A DNA stretch of 64,000 nt from Algoriphagus vanfongensis DSM 17529 (GCF_000429465.1 NZ_AUBX01000011.1:62001-126000); one strand, 5' to 3'. Counted from the stretch's first letter, positions 9,018 through 18,138 are shown. Made by a program: numbers and translations. The notes: generated from the letters alone by a model not told the origin.

Positions 9018-9560
9018 TTATTTTTTAACTGGACCTACTGGAGTGGCAGCACCTGCGGCTTTAGGAGTCACGGTACCTTTCATTCTTAGTCTGGTCACAG
9101 TAGGGTTGGTATTTGCTTGGATAGTCACAGTAGGAGCCTGAGAACCTGATTTTGCAGTGGAATTAAACACCACTTTCACGTAGCCTTCTTCTCCTGGATT
9201 AACTGGTGTTTTGGTCCAGTCAGGGCTAGTACATCCACAGGATGCTGTGATATTGGAGATGACCAATGGCGCTTGTCCGTTATTGGTAAAGTTGAAAATG
9301 TGTTCTACTACTTTGCCTTCGTTGATAGTACCGAAGTCGTGCTCCATCTCCGAAAATTCAAAGCCGCCTAAAGTGCTCGGATCGGCAGTTTGGGTAGCTT
9401 GCGCATTCACAGGTGTGATGGATGAGCCTTTGGCCTCCAACTGTGCAATTTTCTCTTCTAGTGCTTGGATTTTATCCTCTTGATCGCTTTTAGGGCTACA
9501 AGCTGATCCTAATGCTACCATTAGTCCCAGAGCAGCCATGCTCATGATTCTAGCTTTCAT
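9018..9560 (-). CDS. DUF1573 lipoprotein
   Basis: This 180-residue protein has a lipoprotein signal with lipobox LGSAC (Cys about 21). A short coiled coil follows (DKIQALEEKIAQLEAKG), then a DUF1573 immunoglobulin-like domain. Family marks seen are MEHDFGTINEGKVVEHIFNF, ITASCGCTSPDW and YVKVVFNSTAKSG. DUF1573 resembles ASH/MSP beta-sandwich domains and is abundant in Bacteroidota. Its role is unknown. The conserved CGC could form a disulfide. The gene is one base from the ytxH-like gene and three bases from yajC, so it is translated from the same message. Confidence 0.88.
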   Translation of the reverse strand: MKARIMSMAALGLMVALGSACSPKSDQEDKIQALEEKIAQLEAKGSSITPVNAQATQTADPSTLGGFEFSEMEHDFGTINEGKVVEHIFNFTNNGQAPLVISNITASCGCTSPDWTKTPVNPGEEGYVKVVFNSTAKSGSQAPTVTIQANTNPTVTRLRMKGTVTPKAAGAATPVGPVKK

Positions 9561-9561
9561 A

Positions 9562-9858
9562 TCAGTCTTTGTTGATTTGGTCGATTAGTTTGTTTACGTC
9601 ATTGAGCAGGTTTTCTGCTTTATTTTTGGCGTCACTGATGACACGCTTGCCTTCAGTCTTGGCCTCATTGAGATGAAGCTCTTTGCCTTCTACCAGCTCC
9701 TCGATCAAGTCTTCCAGCTCTTTTTTATATTTGGAGAGCCTGTATGACAGTCGATCTCGGGTATTGGACCCAGTGTCTGGGGCGAAAAGTACTCCCAAGG
9801 TGGCTCCGATACCGGCGCCAAGTACAAAGGCAAGGAGTGAATTACTGTTTTTGCTCAT
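9562..9858 (-). CDS. YtxH-domain membrane protein
   Basis: This small 98-residue protein has an N-terminal glycine-rich membrane helix (LLAFVLGAGIGATLGVLFAP, residues 8-27) ending in the DTGSNTR.RL motif of the YtxH family. A charged amphipathic coiled coil occupies the rest. YtxH-domain proteins are linked to envelope or general stress in other bacteria, but the molecular role is unclear. It lies 7 bases after nusB in the nusB-coaE operon. Confidence 0.85.
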   Translation of the reverse strand: MSKNSNSLLAFVLGAGIGATLGVLFAPDTGSNTRDRLSYRLSKYKKELEDLIEELVEGKELHLNEAKTEGKRVISDAKNKAENLLNDVNKLIDQINKD

Positions 9859-9865
9859 AGTTTTA

Positions 9866-11050
9866 TTATTTATTGTCTAAAAGTCCACGTCCACTTTTAC
9901 GGATTTTTCCGCTTTCGGTTAACTCTTTAGCCATCACATCAAGTAGCCCATTGACAAATTGCTTGCTTTTAGGAGTACTGTATGTTTTGGAGATATCAAT
10001 GTACTCATTGATACTTACTTTTACTGGAATACTTGGGAAATTCTGCATTTCGGTGATTGCCATCGATATGATGATCTTATCCGTAAAGGCTAATCTGTCA
10101 ATATCCCAATTCTTGGTTTTCTGAGCGATAAGGGCTTTGTTTTCCCGGTCACTCTGGATGGTGAAGTTAAAGATATTTTGAAAAAACTCCTTATCCTCGT
10201 CCCAGTTCATAGCGATCTCAGGCAATTGGCCATTTGAACCCTCATCTAGAGAGGCTGCATTTTTCAGAACTTTCGAAGCGAGACTTCTGACCACAGATTT
10301 GTTTTCTGTCCAATTGAGGTCTTTTTCTGAAAAGAAATTCAGAAGGACTTCGTTTTTGAAAATGATTTTTTTGAGTAGCTCATCAGCCGCTTTGAAATCA
10401 TCTTCTAAGCTTGGGTCTGTGATTTTGAGATAGTCTTGATATTCTTCAGAAGGCTTGATATAGTCTCTAAACCATTCTTTGATTTCCAATTCGATGTCTT
10501 CCAGATCCACATTGTTTTTGGCGACTGCTGCCCGATAGACATCTGATTCTCTCAGTCTCGCCAATACTTGGTTATTGGCCAAATTGAGGTCGCTCGAAAA
10601 ACCAACGGCTCCTTCTCCTTGGAATTTTTTCTTTTTCTCAAACTCTCTGCCGACATGGACGGCAAATGCCTGAAGCAACTCGATGGCGAAGATGTAGAGC
10701 TGGGGGATTCTCTCAGCAGAGACAACCATGTTTTTGATCAAAAATTCCTGATCTTTTTTGTTTGCCTGATGGTACTGCTGAATGGCTTCCAAAGCCACCT
10801 TCTTGATTTTTGGATTGTTTTCCGAGTCTTTGATCGGATCATTGTGGGTCAAGTTTCGCTCGAAAACCTGAATGGTGGCTTCTGCATCTCTGTTTAGAGC
10901 GGCTTTGTCCTGCACCTCCATACTGTTCAAGTCGGGTAGAAATGATTCCCTTATGAAATCTTTTGCAAGGTTGAAATTGGACCCCTTGCACTGCTCATAG
11001 GCATAAAGGTTCTGAAAAGCTTTGACCCTGAGGATTCTTCTATTTAGCAT
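9866..11050 (-). CDS. nusB: Transcription antitermination factor NusB, long form
   Basis: The C-terminal third is a NusB fold: NWDIDRLAFTDKIIISMAITEM, IPVKVSINEYIDISK, then KSKQFVNGLLD. The N-terminus MLNRRILRVKAFQNLYAYEQ matches NusB helix 1. Between them lies a roughly 230-residue insertion. Typical NusB is about 140 residues; at 394 residues this is the long type I know from Bacteroidota. I start it at the ATG at 11050. The upstream in-frame extension to 11125 runs into the terminator of the leucine dehydrogenase gene and has no NusB similarity. NusB with NusE binds boxA RNA in rRNA antitermination. First gene of the operon that ends with coaE. Confidence 0.92.
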   Translation of the reverse strand: MLNRRILRVKAFQNLYAYEQCKGSNFNLAKDFIRESFLPDLNSMEVQDKAALNRDAEATIQVFERNLTHNDPIKDSENNPKIKKVALEAIQQYHQANKKDQEFLIKNMVVSAERIPQLYIFAIELLQAFAVHVGREFEKKKKFQGEGAVGFSSDLNLANNQVLARLRESDVYRAAVAKNNVDLEDIELEIKEWFRDYIKPSEEYQDYLKITDPSLEDDFKAADELLKKIIFKNEVLLNFFSEKDLNWTENKSVVRSLASKVLKNAASLDEGSNGQLPEIAMNWDEDKEFFQNIFNFTIQSDRENKALIAQKTKNWDIDRLAFTDKIIISMAITEMQNFPSIPVKVSINEYIDISKTYSTPKSKQFVNGLLDVMAKELTESGKIRKSGRGLLDNK

Positions 11051-11114
11051 AAGTCTAAGAAACGAGCTGTAAATATAGGTATTTTGAATGGGCTTACCCC
11101 ACCCGAATAAGGAC

Positions 11115-11147
11115 AAAAAAACCACCAGAAGGAGCTTCCGGTGGTTT
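11115..11147 (-). terminator. Rho-independent terminator of the leucine dehydrogenase gene
   Basis: Bases 11121-11131 pair with 11135-11145: ten pairs, one A/C mismatch and a 3-base loop. On the minus strand the stem is followed by a run of seven T (11121-11115). It lies just past the stop of the gene that ends at 11168. Confidence 0.85.
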
Positions 11148-11167
11148 AAGCTTATGTTATGATTCGA

Positions 11168-12268
11168 TTAGAAGGAGAGTTTGACTCTGCCGATCGCTGC
11201 GATTCTTTCTTTGGCAGCTTCGATAGCGGCCTGCTGTGCAGGGATATTTTCGTTTTGGGATTTGTCCAAAATGCTCAAGCAGGTGTCATAGATTTTTTCT
11301 GTCTGTTTGTAGACTGTCTCCCGATTATAGTCTCCTAGGTATTCTGCTCCGACATTGATTACTCCACCGGCATTGATCAGGAAGTCTGGAGCGTAGATGA
11401 TTCCTTTTTCAAGCAAAATTTTCCCATGTTTTGCTTCATCTTTGAGCTGATTATTGGCTCCGCCTGCGATGACTGCGCACTTCAATCTGTCAATAGTGCT
11501 GTCATTGATCGTGGCACCTAGCGCGCATGGGGCATAGATATCCATGTCCATGTCATAGATCACATCTGGATCGACCACAGTGGCTCCAGTTTCTTTAGCG
11601 ACAGCTTTTAATTTGTCTTCAAAGATATCTGTAATCATCACTTGAGCACCTTCTTTGATGAGGTGCTGGATCAGGTAGGTGCCAACTTGGCCTACTCCTT
11701 GAACACAGATTTTCTTGCCCTCTAGAGAGTCTTTTCCAAAAGCTTTGTGAGCAGCAGCTTTGATTCCCATGTATGTGCCATAAGCAGTCACGGGGCTGGG
11801 ATCTCCACCACCACCTTTGATTTCCGGTAGACCGGTGACATGTCTCGTCTCCATGGCGATGTATTCCATGTCGGAAGTTTTCATATTGACATCCTCAGCT
11901 GTGACATAGCGGCCTCCCAAACTCTGGACAAATCGTCCGAATCTTCTTAGGAAAGCTTCGTTTTTCAGCTTAGGATTACCGATGATCACGGCTTTTCCAC
12001 CTCCCAGATTTAATCCGGCCAGGGCATTCTTGAAAGTCATGCCTCGGGATAGTCTCAATACATCCGTGATAGCTTCCTCTTCTGTAGCGTAAGGCCACAT
12101 GCGGGTGCCGCCCAATGCAGGTCCCAAAGTAGTGTTGTGAATCCCGATGAGGGCTTTGAGGCCGGTGGCCTCGTCATGACAGATCACGAGCTGCTCATGA
12201 TCCATTTGTGTAATCTGTCCAAAGATGGATCCTTCTTTCACGGTTTCTGAAGCTTTAATCTCTAACAT
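11168..12268 (-). CDS. ldh: Leucine dehydrogenase (Glu/Leu/Phe/Val dehydrogenase family)
   Basis: This 366-residue NAD-dependent enzyme reversibly deaminates branched-chain L-amino acids to 2-oxo acids. The substrate domain shows LGPALGGTRMW, the catalytic-site segment with K80 (MTFKNALAGLNLGGGK) and K92, and GRYVTAEDVN. The Rossmann domain has VQGVGQVGTYL. The length and the LGGGK motif fit leucine/valine dehydrogenase rather than the larger glutamate dehydrogenases. It is monocistronic, with a good promoter (12330-12359) and a strong terminator. It is divergent from the ABC exporter gene. Confidence 0.92.
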   Translation of the reverse strand: MLEIKASETVKEGSIFGQITQMDHEQLVICHDEATGLKALIGIHNTTLGPALGGTRMWPYATEEEAITDVLRLSRGMTFKNALAGLNLGGGKAVIIGNPKLKNEAFLRRFGRFVQSLGGRYVTAEDVNMKTSDMEYIAMETRHVTGLPEIKGGGGDPSPVTAYGTYMGIKAAAHKAFGKDSLEGKKICVQGVGQVGTYLIQHLIKEGAQVMITDIFEDKLKAVAKETGATVVDPDVIYDMDMDIYAPCALGATINDSTIDRLKCAVIAGGANNQLKDEAKHGKILLEKGIIYAPDFLINAGGVINVGAEYLGDYNRETVYKQTEKIYDTCLSILDKSQNENIPAQQAAIEAAKERIAAIGRVKLSF

Positions 12269-12329
12269 GTGAACTTCGCTTTTTAGAATGTGTTATATTT
12301 GGGTTGTTTCCTTTGTGAAAAGACCGGTA

Positions 12330-12359
12330 CAAAATTAAATACTTTTATTGGCCTTCAAA
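12330..12359 (-). promoter_or_regulatory. Bacteroidota-type promoter of the leucine dehydrogenase gene
   Basis: On the minus strand, TTTG (12359-12356) and TAATTTTG (12337-12330) are separated by 18 bases. This matches the TTTG/TAnnTTTG consensus recognised by the Bacteroidota primary sigma factor. It would start transcription near 12323, about 55 bases before the ATG. Confidence 0.75.
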
Positions 12360-12412
12360 GGATTAATATACCTAGAATAATCAAACTAATTTCTCGATTT
12401 TAAAGTTTTTAT

Positions 12413-14212
12413 TTGGTGAAGCCGCTTTGGAGACTCAATAAATATTTATACAAGTACAAGGGATTGCTGCTGTTGGGGATACTATTTACGGTGATTTCCA
12501 ATGTGTTCGTAATAATCCCTGCTCAATTGGTGCGATTAGCCATAGATTATGTGGTGGAAAGTTTTTCCATTTTCAGGCCTTTAGAGCTCTCAGGAATGGG
12601 CGATTTGGCTCGGGATAATTTTCTAAAATTCGTCGTAGTATTTGGTGTTTTGATTCTGGTGATGGCCTTGCTGAGAGGATTTTTTCTTTTTCTCGTGCGG
12701 CAGACGATCATCATCATGTCCCGTAGGGTGGAGTATGATATCAAAAATGAAATCTACGAGAAATATCAAAGTTTGCCATTAAGCTTTTATCGCAAAAACA
12801 GTACGGGAGACCTGATGGCGAGGATCACGGAAGATGTGAGTCGTGTCCGGATGTATCTTGGTCCGGCGATCATGTATGGGATCAGTTTGCTCACTCTTTT
12901 TCCCATGGTTATTAGCTATATGCTGATGGTGAATGTGGAGCTGACGATTTATGTCCTATTGCCTTTACCGGTGCTGTCTGTAAGCATTTATTTTGTCAAC
13001 AATCTGATCAATGAGCGATCCGAGAAGATCCAAAGAAGTCTGTCAGGTCTAAGTACTTTTACCCAAGAAGCCTTTTCCGGCATTCGGGTGCTCAAAGCTT
13101 TTGTCAGAGAAAATGACAGCGTCCGAGATTTTGCGGATGCCAGTGAGGACTACAAAGAAAAATCAATCAACCTGACGCGCGTCAATGCCTTATTTTTCCC
13201 ATTGATCATGGGGCTCGTGGGTATCTCTACGATTGTGACGGTCTATATCGGCGGTTTGCAGGTGATCAATGGAGAGATCGGGTATGGTGTCATTGCAGAA
13301 TTTATCCTTTATGTTAATATACTGACCTGGCCAGTGACATCGCTTGGGTGGGTGACTAGCATTGTGCAGCGGGCAGCAGCCTCGCAAACTCGTATCAATG
13401 AATTTTTGGATGAAACCAACGATATCGTCAGTACTGAAAACAATGTGGATCCTATCCAAGGAAGCATTGCAGTCAAAGATGTGAGCTTTGTCTACCCTGA
13501 TTCTGGGATTCAGGCCCTCGATTCGGTTAGTTTCGAGATACAGGCTGGGCAGACATTGGGTATCATTGGGACTACAGGATCTGGAAAGTCTACCATTGCC
13601 AACTTGCTGATGAGAATGTATGATCCTAGCAGTGGGTCGATCCAGATAGACCAGAAAGCGATTGAGGCATATGAGATTTCTCATTTGAGAAAAAACATCG
13701 GTTATGTGCCTCAAGATGTCTTTTTGTTTTCAGATACGATTGGCAATAACATCGCTTTTGGAATCGATAGTCCCGACCCGGACATCATCCATCAAGCGGC
13801 CAAAGATGCAGATGTCTATCAAAACATTGTCGATTTTCCAAAGGGATTTGAGACGATGCTAGGCGAGAGAGGGATTACTCTTTCGGGAGGTCAGAAGCAA
13901 CGGGTTTCTATCGCAAGGGCAATCGCCAAAGAACCCAAGATTTTGATTTTGGATGATTGTCTTTCGGCTGTGGATACCAAAACAGAAAATGTCATCCTCA
14001 ATGCCCTTAAAAAAATCATGAAAGACAGAACCTCTGTCATTATTTCTCATCGGGTCTCTTCCGCCAAGCTGGCCGATCAGATCATTGTCTTGGACGAAGG
14101 TAAAATCATCGAAAGAGGCAATCATCAATCTCTGATGAAACTCAAAGGTGTCTATGCCGAGCTCTATGAGAAACAAACCCAAGCTGGCGAATCAGTAGAC
14201 TCGAACCTTTAA
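12413..14212 (+). CDS. ABC exporter (transmembrane plus ATPase half-transporter) with Asp in place of the catalytic Glu
   Basis: This 599-residue protein has an N-terminal six-helix ABC-exporter domain (about residues 15-320) and a C-terminal nucleotide-binding domain. Motifs: Walker A GTTGSGKST (386-394), Q-loop VPQDVFLFSDT, signature LSGGQKQR, Walker B ILILDD (D514), D-loop SAVD and H-loop ISHRVS. The residue after the Walker B Asp is D515, not Glu. This occurs in the degenerate site of heterodimeric exporters such as BmrC/YheI-type subunits, so it probably pairs with another half-transporter, but no partner gene is adjacent. The start is TTG (12413) or GTG (12416); neither is ATG. The substrate is unknown. 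Confidence 0.9.
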   Translation: MVKPLWRLNKYLYKYKGLLLLGILFTVISNVFVIIPAQLVRLAIDYVVESFSIFRPLELSGMGDLARDNFLKFVVVFGVLILVMALLRGFFLFLVRQTIIIMSRRVEYDIKNEIYEKYQSLPLSFYRKNSTGDLMARITEDVSRVRMYLGPAIMYGISLLTLFPMVISYMLMVNVELTIYVLLPLPVLSVSIYFVNNLINERSEKIQRSLSGLSTFTQEAFSGIRVLKAFVRENDSVRDFADASEDYKEKSINLTRVNALFFPLIMGLVGISTIVTVYIGGLQVINGEIGYGVIAEFILYVNILTWPVTSLGWVTSIVQRAAASQTRINEFLDETNDIVSTENNVDPIQGSIAVKDVSFVYPDSGIQALDSVSFEIQAGQTLGIIGTTGSGKSTIANLLMRMYDPSSGSIQIDQKAIEAYEISHLRKNIGYVPQDVFLFSDTIGNNIAFGIDSPDPDIIHQAAKDADVYQNIVDFPKGFETMLGERGITLSGGQKQRVSIARAIAKEPKILILDDCLSAVDTKTENVILNALKKIMKDRTSVIISHRVSSAKLADQIIVLDEGKIIERGNHQSLMKLKGVYAELYEKQTQAGESVDSNL

Positions 14213-14286
14213 GTCTTTGCTATTTTTTGAAAACTGTTTTGATATTTGATTAAATTGATAATTCAATCAAAATCAGTTTTTTAGAC

Positions 14287-14607
14287 ATGGAATCAAAGCA
14301 AAGAAAAGGAATCAGCGACATAGAGGCTACTCTGCAGGAAATAGGAGACAAAATCGAAGAGTTGGTCAAAAAGGGAGCCGAGGCAGGCTCCGAGATGAAA
14401 GAGGAAATCGAGCAGAAAATCGAAGATCTCAAAAGTAATAAAACCACACTCGAAGCCGAATTGAAGAAGGGGAAGGAGATGCTGGAGAAGGAATTTGAAG
14501 AGAAGAAAAAAGAGTACGAGCCCCAGTTCAAGGAATCCAAAGGGCTTTTTCTTGACGGGATCAAGCAGATAGGTCTAGCATTTAAAGCACTTTTTGGAAA
14601 GAAATAA
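14287..14607 (+). CDS. Small charged coiled-coil protein
   Basis: The 106 residues are strongly charged and predicted to be almost wholly helical. Long heptad-like stretches run from about 8 to 75 (EIGDKIEELVKKGAEAGSEM, KKGKEMLEKEFEEKKKEYE). A short hydrophobic helix ends the protein (FLDGIKQIGLAFKALFGKK). There is no signal peptide. I do not recognise a family. The composition resembles YtxH-tail or apolipoprotein-like proteins that bind membranes or other proteins. It lies 74 bases after the ABC exporter on the same strand and converges with the SurA-like gene. The consistent codon pattern and lack of internal stops support a real gene; a long antisense frame here is its shadow. Confidence 0.65.
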   Translation: MESKQRKGISDIEATLQEIGDKIEELVKKGAEAGSEMKEEIEQKIEDLKSNKTTLEAELKKGKEMLEKEFEEKKKEYEPQFKESKGLFLDGIKQIGLAFKALFGKK

Positions 14608-14627
14608 ACGCTGCTTGCTGGAAAACA

Positions 14628-14653
14628 AAAATGCCCGGAAGTCCGGGCATTTG
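14628..14653 (-). terminator. Terminator between the coiled-coil gene and the SurA-like gene
   Basis: An inverted repeat pairs 14629-14638 with 14643-14652 around an AAGT loop, with no mismatch. On the minus strand it is followed by TTTTGTTTT. It ends the SurA-like transcript and may also stop the convergent plus-strand gene. Confidence 0.8.
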
Positions 14654-14655
14654 AG

Positions 14656-16020
14656 TTATTTTTCACTCAGTGCATTGCAGCGATCGTAAGTGGGATCTAT
14701 ATCTATAAAGACATCTTCTTTGGCAGTAACAAACCATGTGCTGAGGATTTCATCTTCCTTCTTGCGAAGTGCCGCAGCCTTCATTTTTTCATAGTCATCA
14801 TTGAGATTGGCTCGGTGAGCAGGATATTTTGCCTGATAAAATAAGATTCTCACTTTGGTCCCTTCTCTAGGGTCTTCAAATCTCATAGGCTTGGAGATAG
14901 TCCCTACTTCCATGCTGTCAAGTGTAAAATACAAGACAGGGTCTTCGAGAGTACGCAGAGTCAGACGATTGGAACTGGTACCTGGATCGGTAAAGAAGCC
15001 TCCATTATCCGAAGTGCTTCTATCATCAGAATGCTCTTTGGCAGCATTGGCAAACTCAATTTTACCTGCTTGAATTTCAGTTTTAATGCTGTCCAGATAT
15101 CTCTCTGTTTTCAAAATATCCTCTTCATTTGCCTTTGGCACCATTAAAATATGGCGGGTGTTGAAGGTGTTGTTTTTGATTTCAAGCAATTGAATCATGT
15201 GGAATCCAAACTGTGTCTCCACAGGGTCAGATATTTCACCCTGACGAAGCGAAAGGGCCGTCGATTCATATTCAGGAGCTAGCTGACCTCTTCCAAAAAA
15301 GCCTAGATCGCCTCCTTGAGCTGCTGAACCAGGATCTTCCGAATACTCCTTGGCAAGAGTGGCAAAGTCGGCTGTACCGGCCAAAATGTCCTCTTTGAAT
15401 TGCTTCAGCTGATTGTACATTTTTTGCTTTGTAGCTTCATTGACTTCCGGTTTCTTCACGATCTGACCTACGGTAACTTCCGCTGAGAAGAAAGGAAGGG
15501 AATCAGTTGGGATACTTTCAAAAAACTTTTTCACTTCTGCAGGAGAGACAGTAAGGCCTTCGGTGATTTTGCCTCTCATGCGCTGTACGACCATTTGCTC
15601 ACGGATCATCTCTTCCATTTCCCCTTTCAATTGCTCGGCAGTTTTGCCATACATTTGAAGGACCATGTCTTCATTGCCTCCGAATTGCTGCAAAACCATG
15701 TTGAATCGATTTTCTGTCTCGAGCATCACTTCAGGTTCTGTCACGATGATGGAGTCGATTTCGGCTTTTGCCACCATCAGTTTATTGATCAGTAGGGATT
15801 CAAATACCTCACATCTGGTCGGTGCGGTCATCCCCTGTTGATTTTGAGCGATCGCCTCGATGTAGGCCTGTTGGATGTCAGACTCCAGCAAAATGTTATT
15901 GTCTACTTTTGCCACGATCTTGTCCAGGACTTGACCGGAAACTGGATTTTCCTGAGCAAAACTTTGGCTTGTCGCAATCAGACTGAGCACTGCGACTGTG
16001 AAAAGGCGTAATTTATTCAT
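14656..16020 (-). CDS. SurA-like periplasmic peptidyl-prolyl isomerase/chaperone
   Basis: This 454-residue protein has a signal peptide (residues 1-22, ending QSFAQ). A SurA-N-like helical domain follows (LDKIVAKVDNNILLESDIQQAY, TPRCEVFESLLINKLMVAKAEID). Then come two parvulin (PpiC) domains: one with VTVGQIVKKP, LAKEYSEDPGSAAQGGDLGFF and LRQGEISDPVETQFGFHMIQL, the other with TRHILMVPKA and AKEHSDDRSTSDNGGFF. This is the SurA architecture used to chaperone outer-membrane beta-barrels. It follows a second PpiC protein gene by 33 bases on the same strand. I leave the symbol empty because orthology to surA proper is not proven. Confidence 0.88.
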   Translation of the reverse strand: MNKLRLFTVAVLSLIATSQSFAQENPVSGQVLDKIVAKVDNNILLESDIQQAYIEAIAQNQQGMTAPTRCEVFESLLINKLMVAKAEIDSIIVTEPEVMLETENRFNMVLQQFGGNEDMVLQMYGKTAEQLKGEMEEMIREQMVVQRMRGKITEGLTVSPAEVKKFFESIPTDSLPFFSAEVTVGQIVKKPEVNEATKQKMYNQLKQFKEDILAGTADFATLAKEYSEDPGSAAQGGDLGFFGRGQLAPEYESTALSLRQGEISDPVETQFGFHMIQLLEIKNNTFNTRHILMVPKANEEDILKTERYLDSIKTEIQAGKIEFANAAKEHSDDRSTSDNGGFFTDPGTSSNRLTLRTLEDPVLYFTLDSMEVGTISKPMRFEDPREGTKVRILFYQAKYPAHRANLNDDYEKMKAAALRKKEDEILSTWFVTAKEDVFIDIDPTYDRCNALSEK

Positions 16021-16053
16021 GAACTAATTTTCCGGTGGGTCCGGTTTTTATTT

Positions 16054-18048
16054 TCATTGATTTAGTGAGATAAAGGCTTCTTCCTTTACCTGATTATTGA
16101 CTTTGACAGGGTATTTTTTCTTGAGCTCTTCGATCAGCTGGCTATCGAGATATTCTTGATAGTCTCGTATGACAGCTCCTCTCGTTTCGTCAAATTTCTT
16201 GGGGCCAGATGGGATTTTTTGTCCGATAACTAGCAGATAAGGGGTCTCCGCGACTGTGATCTCCTGAAATTCCAAAGTTGGATCTGCTTGACTCAACGCT
16301 TCATTTTCCTCGATTTCCATCAAGCCGGCTCTGAGTTGGTATGCCATCGGGTTGGTGTTGACCAGTTGATCCTCAAAGTCATCGACTAAGCTTTCGGAAT
16401 AGCTTTTACCCTGAAGAAATGTTTTGGCAGCGTCCTTTTTGGAAGGGTCAAGTACTTTGACTACCAAGGCATGAGCTCTGTTTTTCCACTGATAGGATGC
16501 TTTATTTTGATCAAAATAATTGCGCTGACCTATTGAATCCAGCAAGCCTTTTTGCCAAACCTGATCATTCATCAAACTGAAGAGAAGAATGCCGTCACGG
16601 TATTCTTTCAAAAGCATGCTGTATTCCTTGTTGTTGGTTTCGAGGTCTTTTTCTTCCAGGTCCGAAAGAATGCTCCCACTGTATCGATCATACCATATGT
16701 CAAAAGTTCCTCCTCTTGTTTTGGGAGATACTTCGTCTTCAGTGAGGTATTTCACGAAGTCTTCAACCAGATACTGTTGACCTTTTGCAGTGAAAAGAAG
16801 GTCCTTCCCAAGTCCCAATGCCTGAATTTTTGCCGGGAAACTGGATTTGGGCTGGTTGTTGAGCTGTTGGCTGAGTTGATCTACAAGAGACTCATTTTCC
16901 TGAAAACCATATCGGGCTTTCTGAATAGCCAAGACTTGGGATTGGATCATGGTGGATCTGGAGTCGCGTAGAATTCGCGACCGGATCAGATCTTCCATCT
17001 CTTCGAATGAATCAATGGGTTTTTTCTCCTCCAATCTCAAAATATGATAGCCATAACGGGTTTTGACCGGAGGGGAAACTTCTCCGATCTCAGTCAGCGA
17101 GAAGGCTGCCATCTCAAACTCAGGGATCATATTTCCCACTGTAAACCAGGGTAGTATGCCTCCATTTTGACTGGTGGCAGGATCTTCAGAATAGTTTTTG
17201 ACAATGTCTTCCCAGATAGTCGTGGGCTTTTGGATCTCTGCGTAGATGTCAGAGATTTTTCTTCTCGCCAAGTCATCAGACTTAGGATCGTTTTCGTCTA
17301 CTCGTACAAGAATATGAGAAACCTGTACTTGGCCAGGATTGGGTAGTCTGTCCTGTACTTTGATAATATGGTAGCCAAAGCTGGTCAAAACAGGATCTGA
17401 AACCTGACCTGTCTGCAAAGTGTAAGCAGCATCTTCAAATGGCTGTACCATCTGCAGGGCAGTGAAATAGCCCAAATCTCCTTTATTGGATTTTGCAGAA
17501 GGATCTTCTGAGTATTCAATGGCCAAAGCATTGAGATCTCCTCCGTTTTGAATCTCCTGCTTGACTTTGAGAGCCATTTTGAGCACTATCAGACTGTCGT
17601 CGGCATTGGCATTGGGCGGAAATCGAAATAGGATATGACTCGCTCGAATCACTTCTTGCATGCGGGAATATGCTTTTCTCAACTCACCTTCTTCCAGGGA
17701 GTTTTTGATTAGAAAAGGTGCTTTGAGCGTCTCTTTGAACGATGCAAATTCTGATTTGAACTCGTCTGTCTCATCCAGGCCGAGAGCTTCTGCTTCCAGT
17801 ACTTTGAGCTTGAAATTGATGAACATGTCGAGGTTTTCGTCAAATTCCTCCCGACTGAGTCCAGCGGCATTGGATTCGGTATTGTTGCCTTTGCCGAGCA
17901 GGTAGACGAATTCGTCAATAGAAATATCCTGACCTCCCAGGGTCATGAGAGGATTGTCCGGACTCTGTGCCTGGGCCATAGTGGGCGAGGCAAAAGAACC
18001 AAACAAAATCAAGGTAAATAGAAAGGCCGAAATAGATCGGTAAATCAT
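16054..18048 (-). CDS. Periplasmic PpiC-type peptidyl-prolyl isomerase, large
   Basis: This is about 664 residues from the ATG at 18048 (MIYRSISAFLFTLILFGSFA, a signal peptide). An in-frame ATG at 18078 adds ten residues before the signal peptide and coincides with the predicted transcription start, so I reject it. Two tandem parvulin domains are visible: RASHILFRFP / AIEYSEDPSAKSNKGDLGYF / GYHIIKVQDR and VSHILVRVDE / VKNYSEDPATSQNGGILPWF / YGYHILRLEE. A roughly 300-residue C-terminal region carries a degenerate PpiC-like stretch. The likely role is folding of envelope proteins together with the SurA-like neighbour. Confidence 0.85.
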   Translation of the reverse strand: MIYRSISAFLFTLILFGSFASPTMAQAQSPDNPLMTLGGQDISIDEFVYLLGKGNNTESNAAGLSREEFDENLDMFINFKLKVLEAEALGLDETDEFKSEFASFKETLKAPFLIKNSLEEGELRKAYSRMQEVIRASHILFRFPPNANADDSLIVLKMALKVKQEIQNGGDLNALAIEYSEDPSAKSNKGDLGYFTALQMVQPFEDAAYTLQTGQVSDPVLTSFGYHIIKVQDRLPNPGQVQVSHILVRVDENDPKSDDLARRKISDIYAEIQKPTTIWEDIVKNYSEDPATSQNGGILPWFTVGNMIPEFEMAAFSLTEIGEVSPPVKTRYGYHILRLEEKKPIDSFEEMEDLIRSRILRDSRSTMIQSQVLAIQKARYGFQENESLVDQLSQQLNNQPKSSFPAKIQALGLGKDLLFTAKGQQYLVEDFVKYLTEDEVSPKTRGGTFDIWYDRYSGSILSDLEEKDLETNNKEYSMLLKEYRDGILLFSLMNDQVWQKGLLDSIGQRNYFDQNKASYQWKNRAHALVVKVLDPSKKDAAKTFLQGKSYSESLVDDFEDQLVNTNPMAYQLRAGLMEIEENEALSQADPTLEFQEITVAETPYLLVIGQKIPSGPKKFDETRGAVIRDYQEYLDSQLIEELKKKYPVKVNNQVKEEAFISLNQ

Positions 18049-18083
18049 GTATCTGACAGCTGAATTTTCGAGATGCAATGTTA

Positions 18084-18091
18084 CAAAATTA
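18084..18091 (-). promoter_or_regulatory. Putative -7 element upstream of the large PpiC gene
   Basis: TAATTTTG on the minus strand matches TAnnTTTG. It lies about 36 bases before the ATG at 18048. No clean TTTG is seen at the -33 position, so confidence is moderate. Confidence 0.45.
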
Positions 18092-18138
18092 TCAGGATTT
18101 CAAGCGAAATGCCTATTGGATCAAGGTTTTAACAAGAA

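Noticed and set aside
13190-13714. Open frame of 174 codons opposite the ABC exporter
   Set aside because: It covers the conserved ATPase region of the real gene in antisense.
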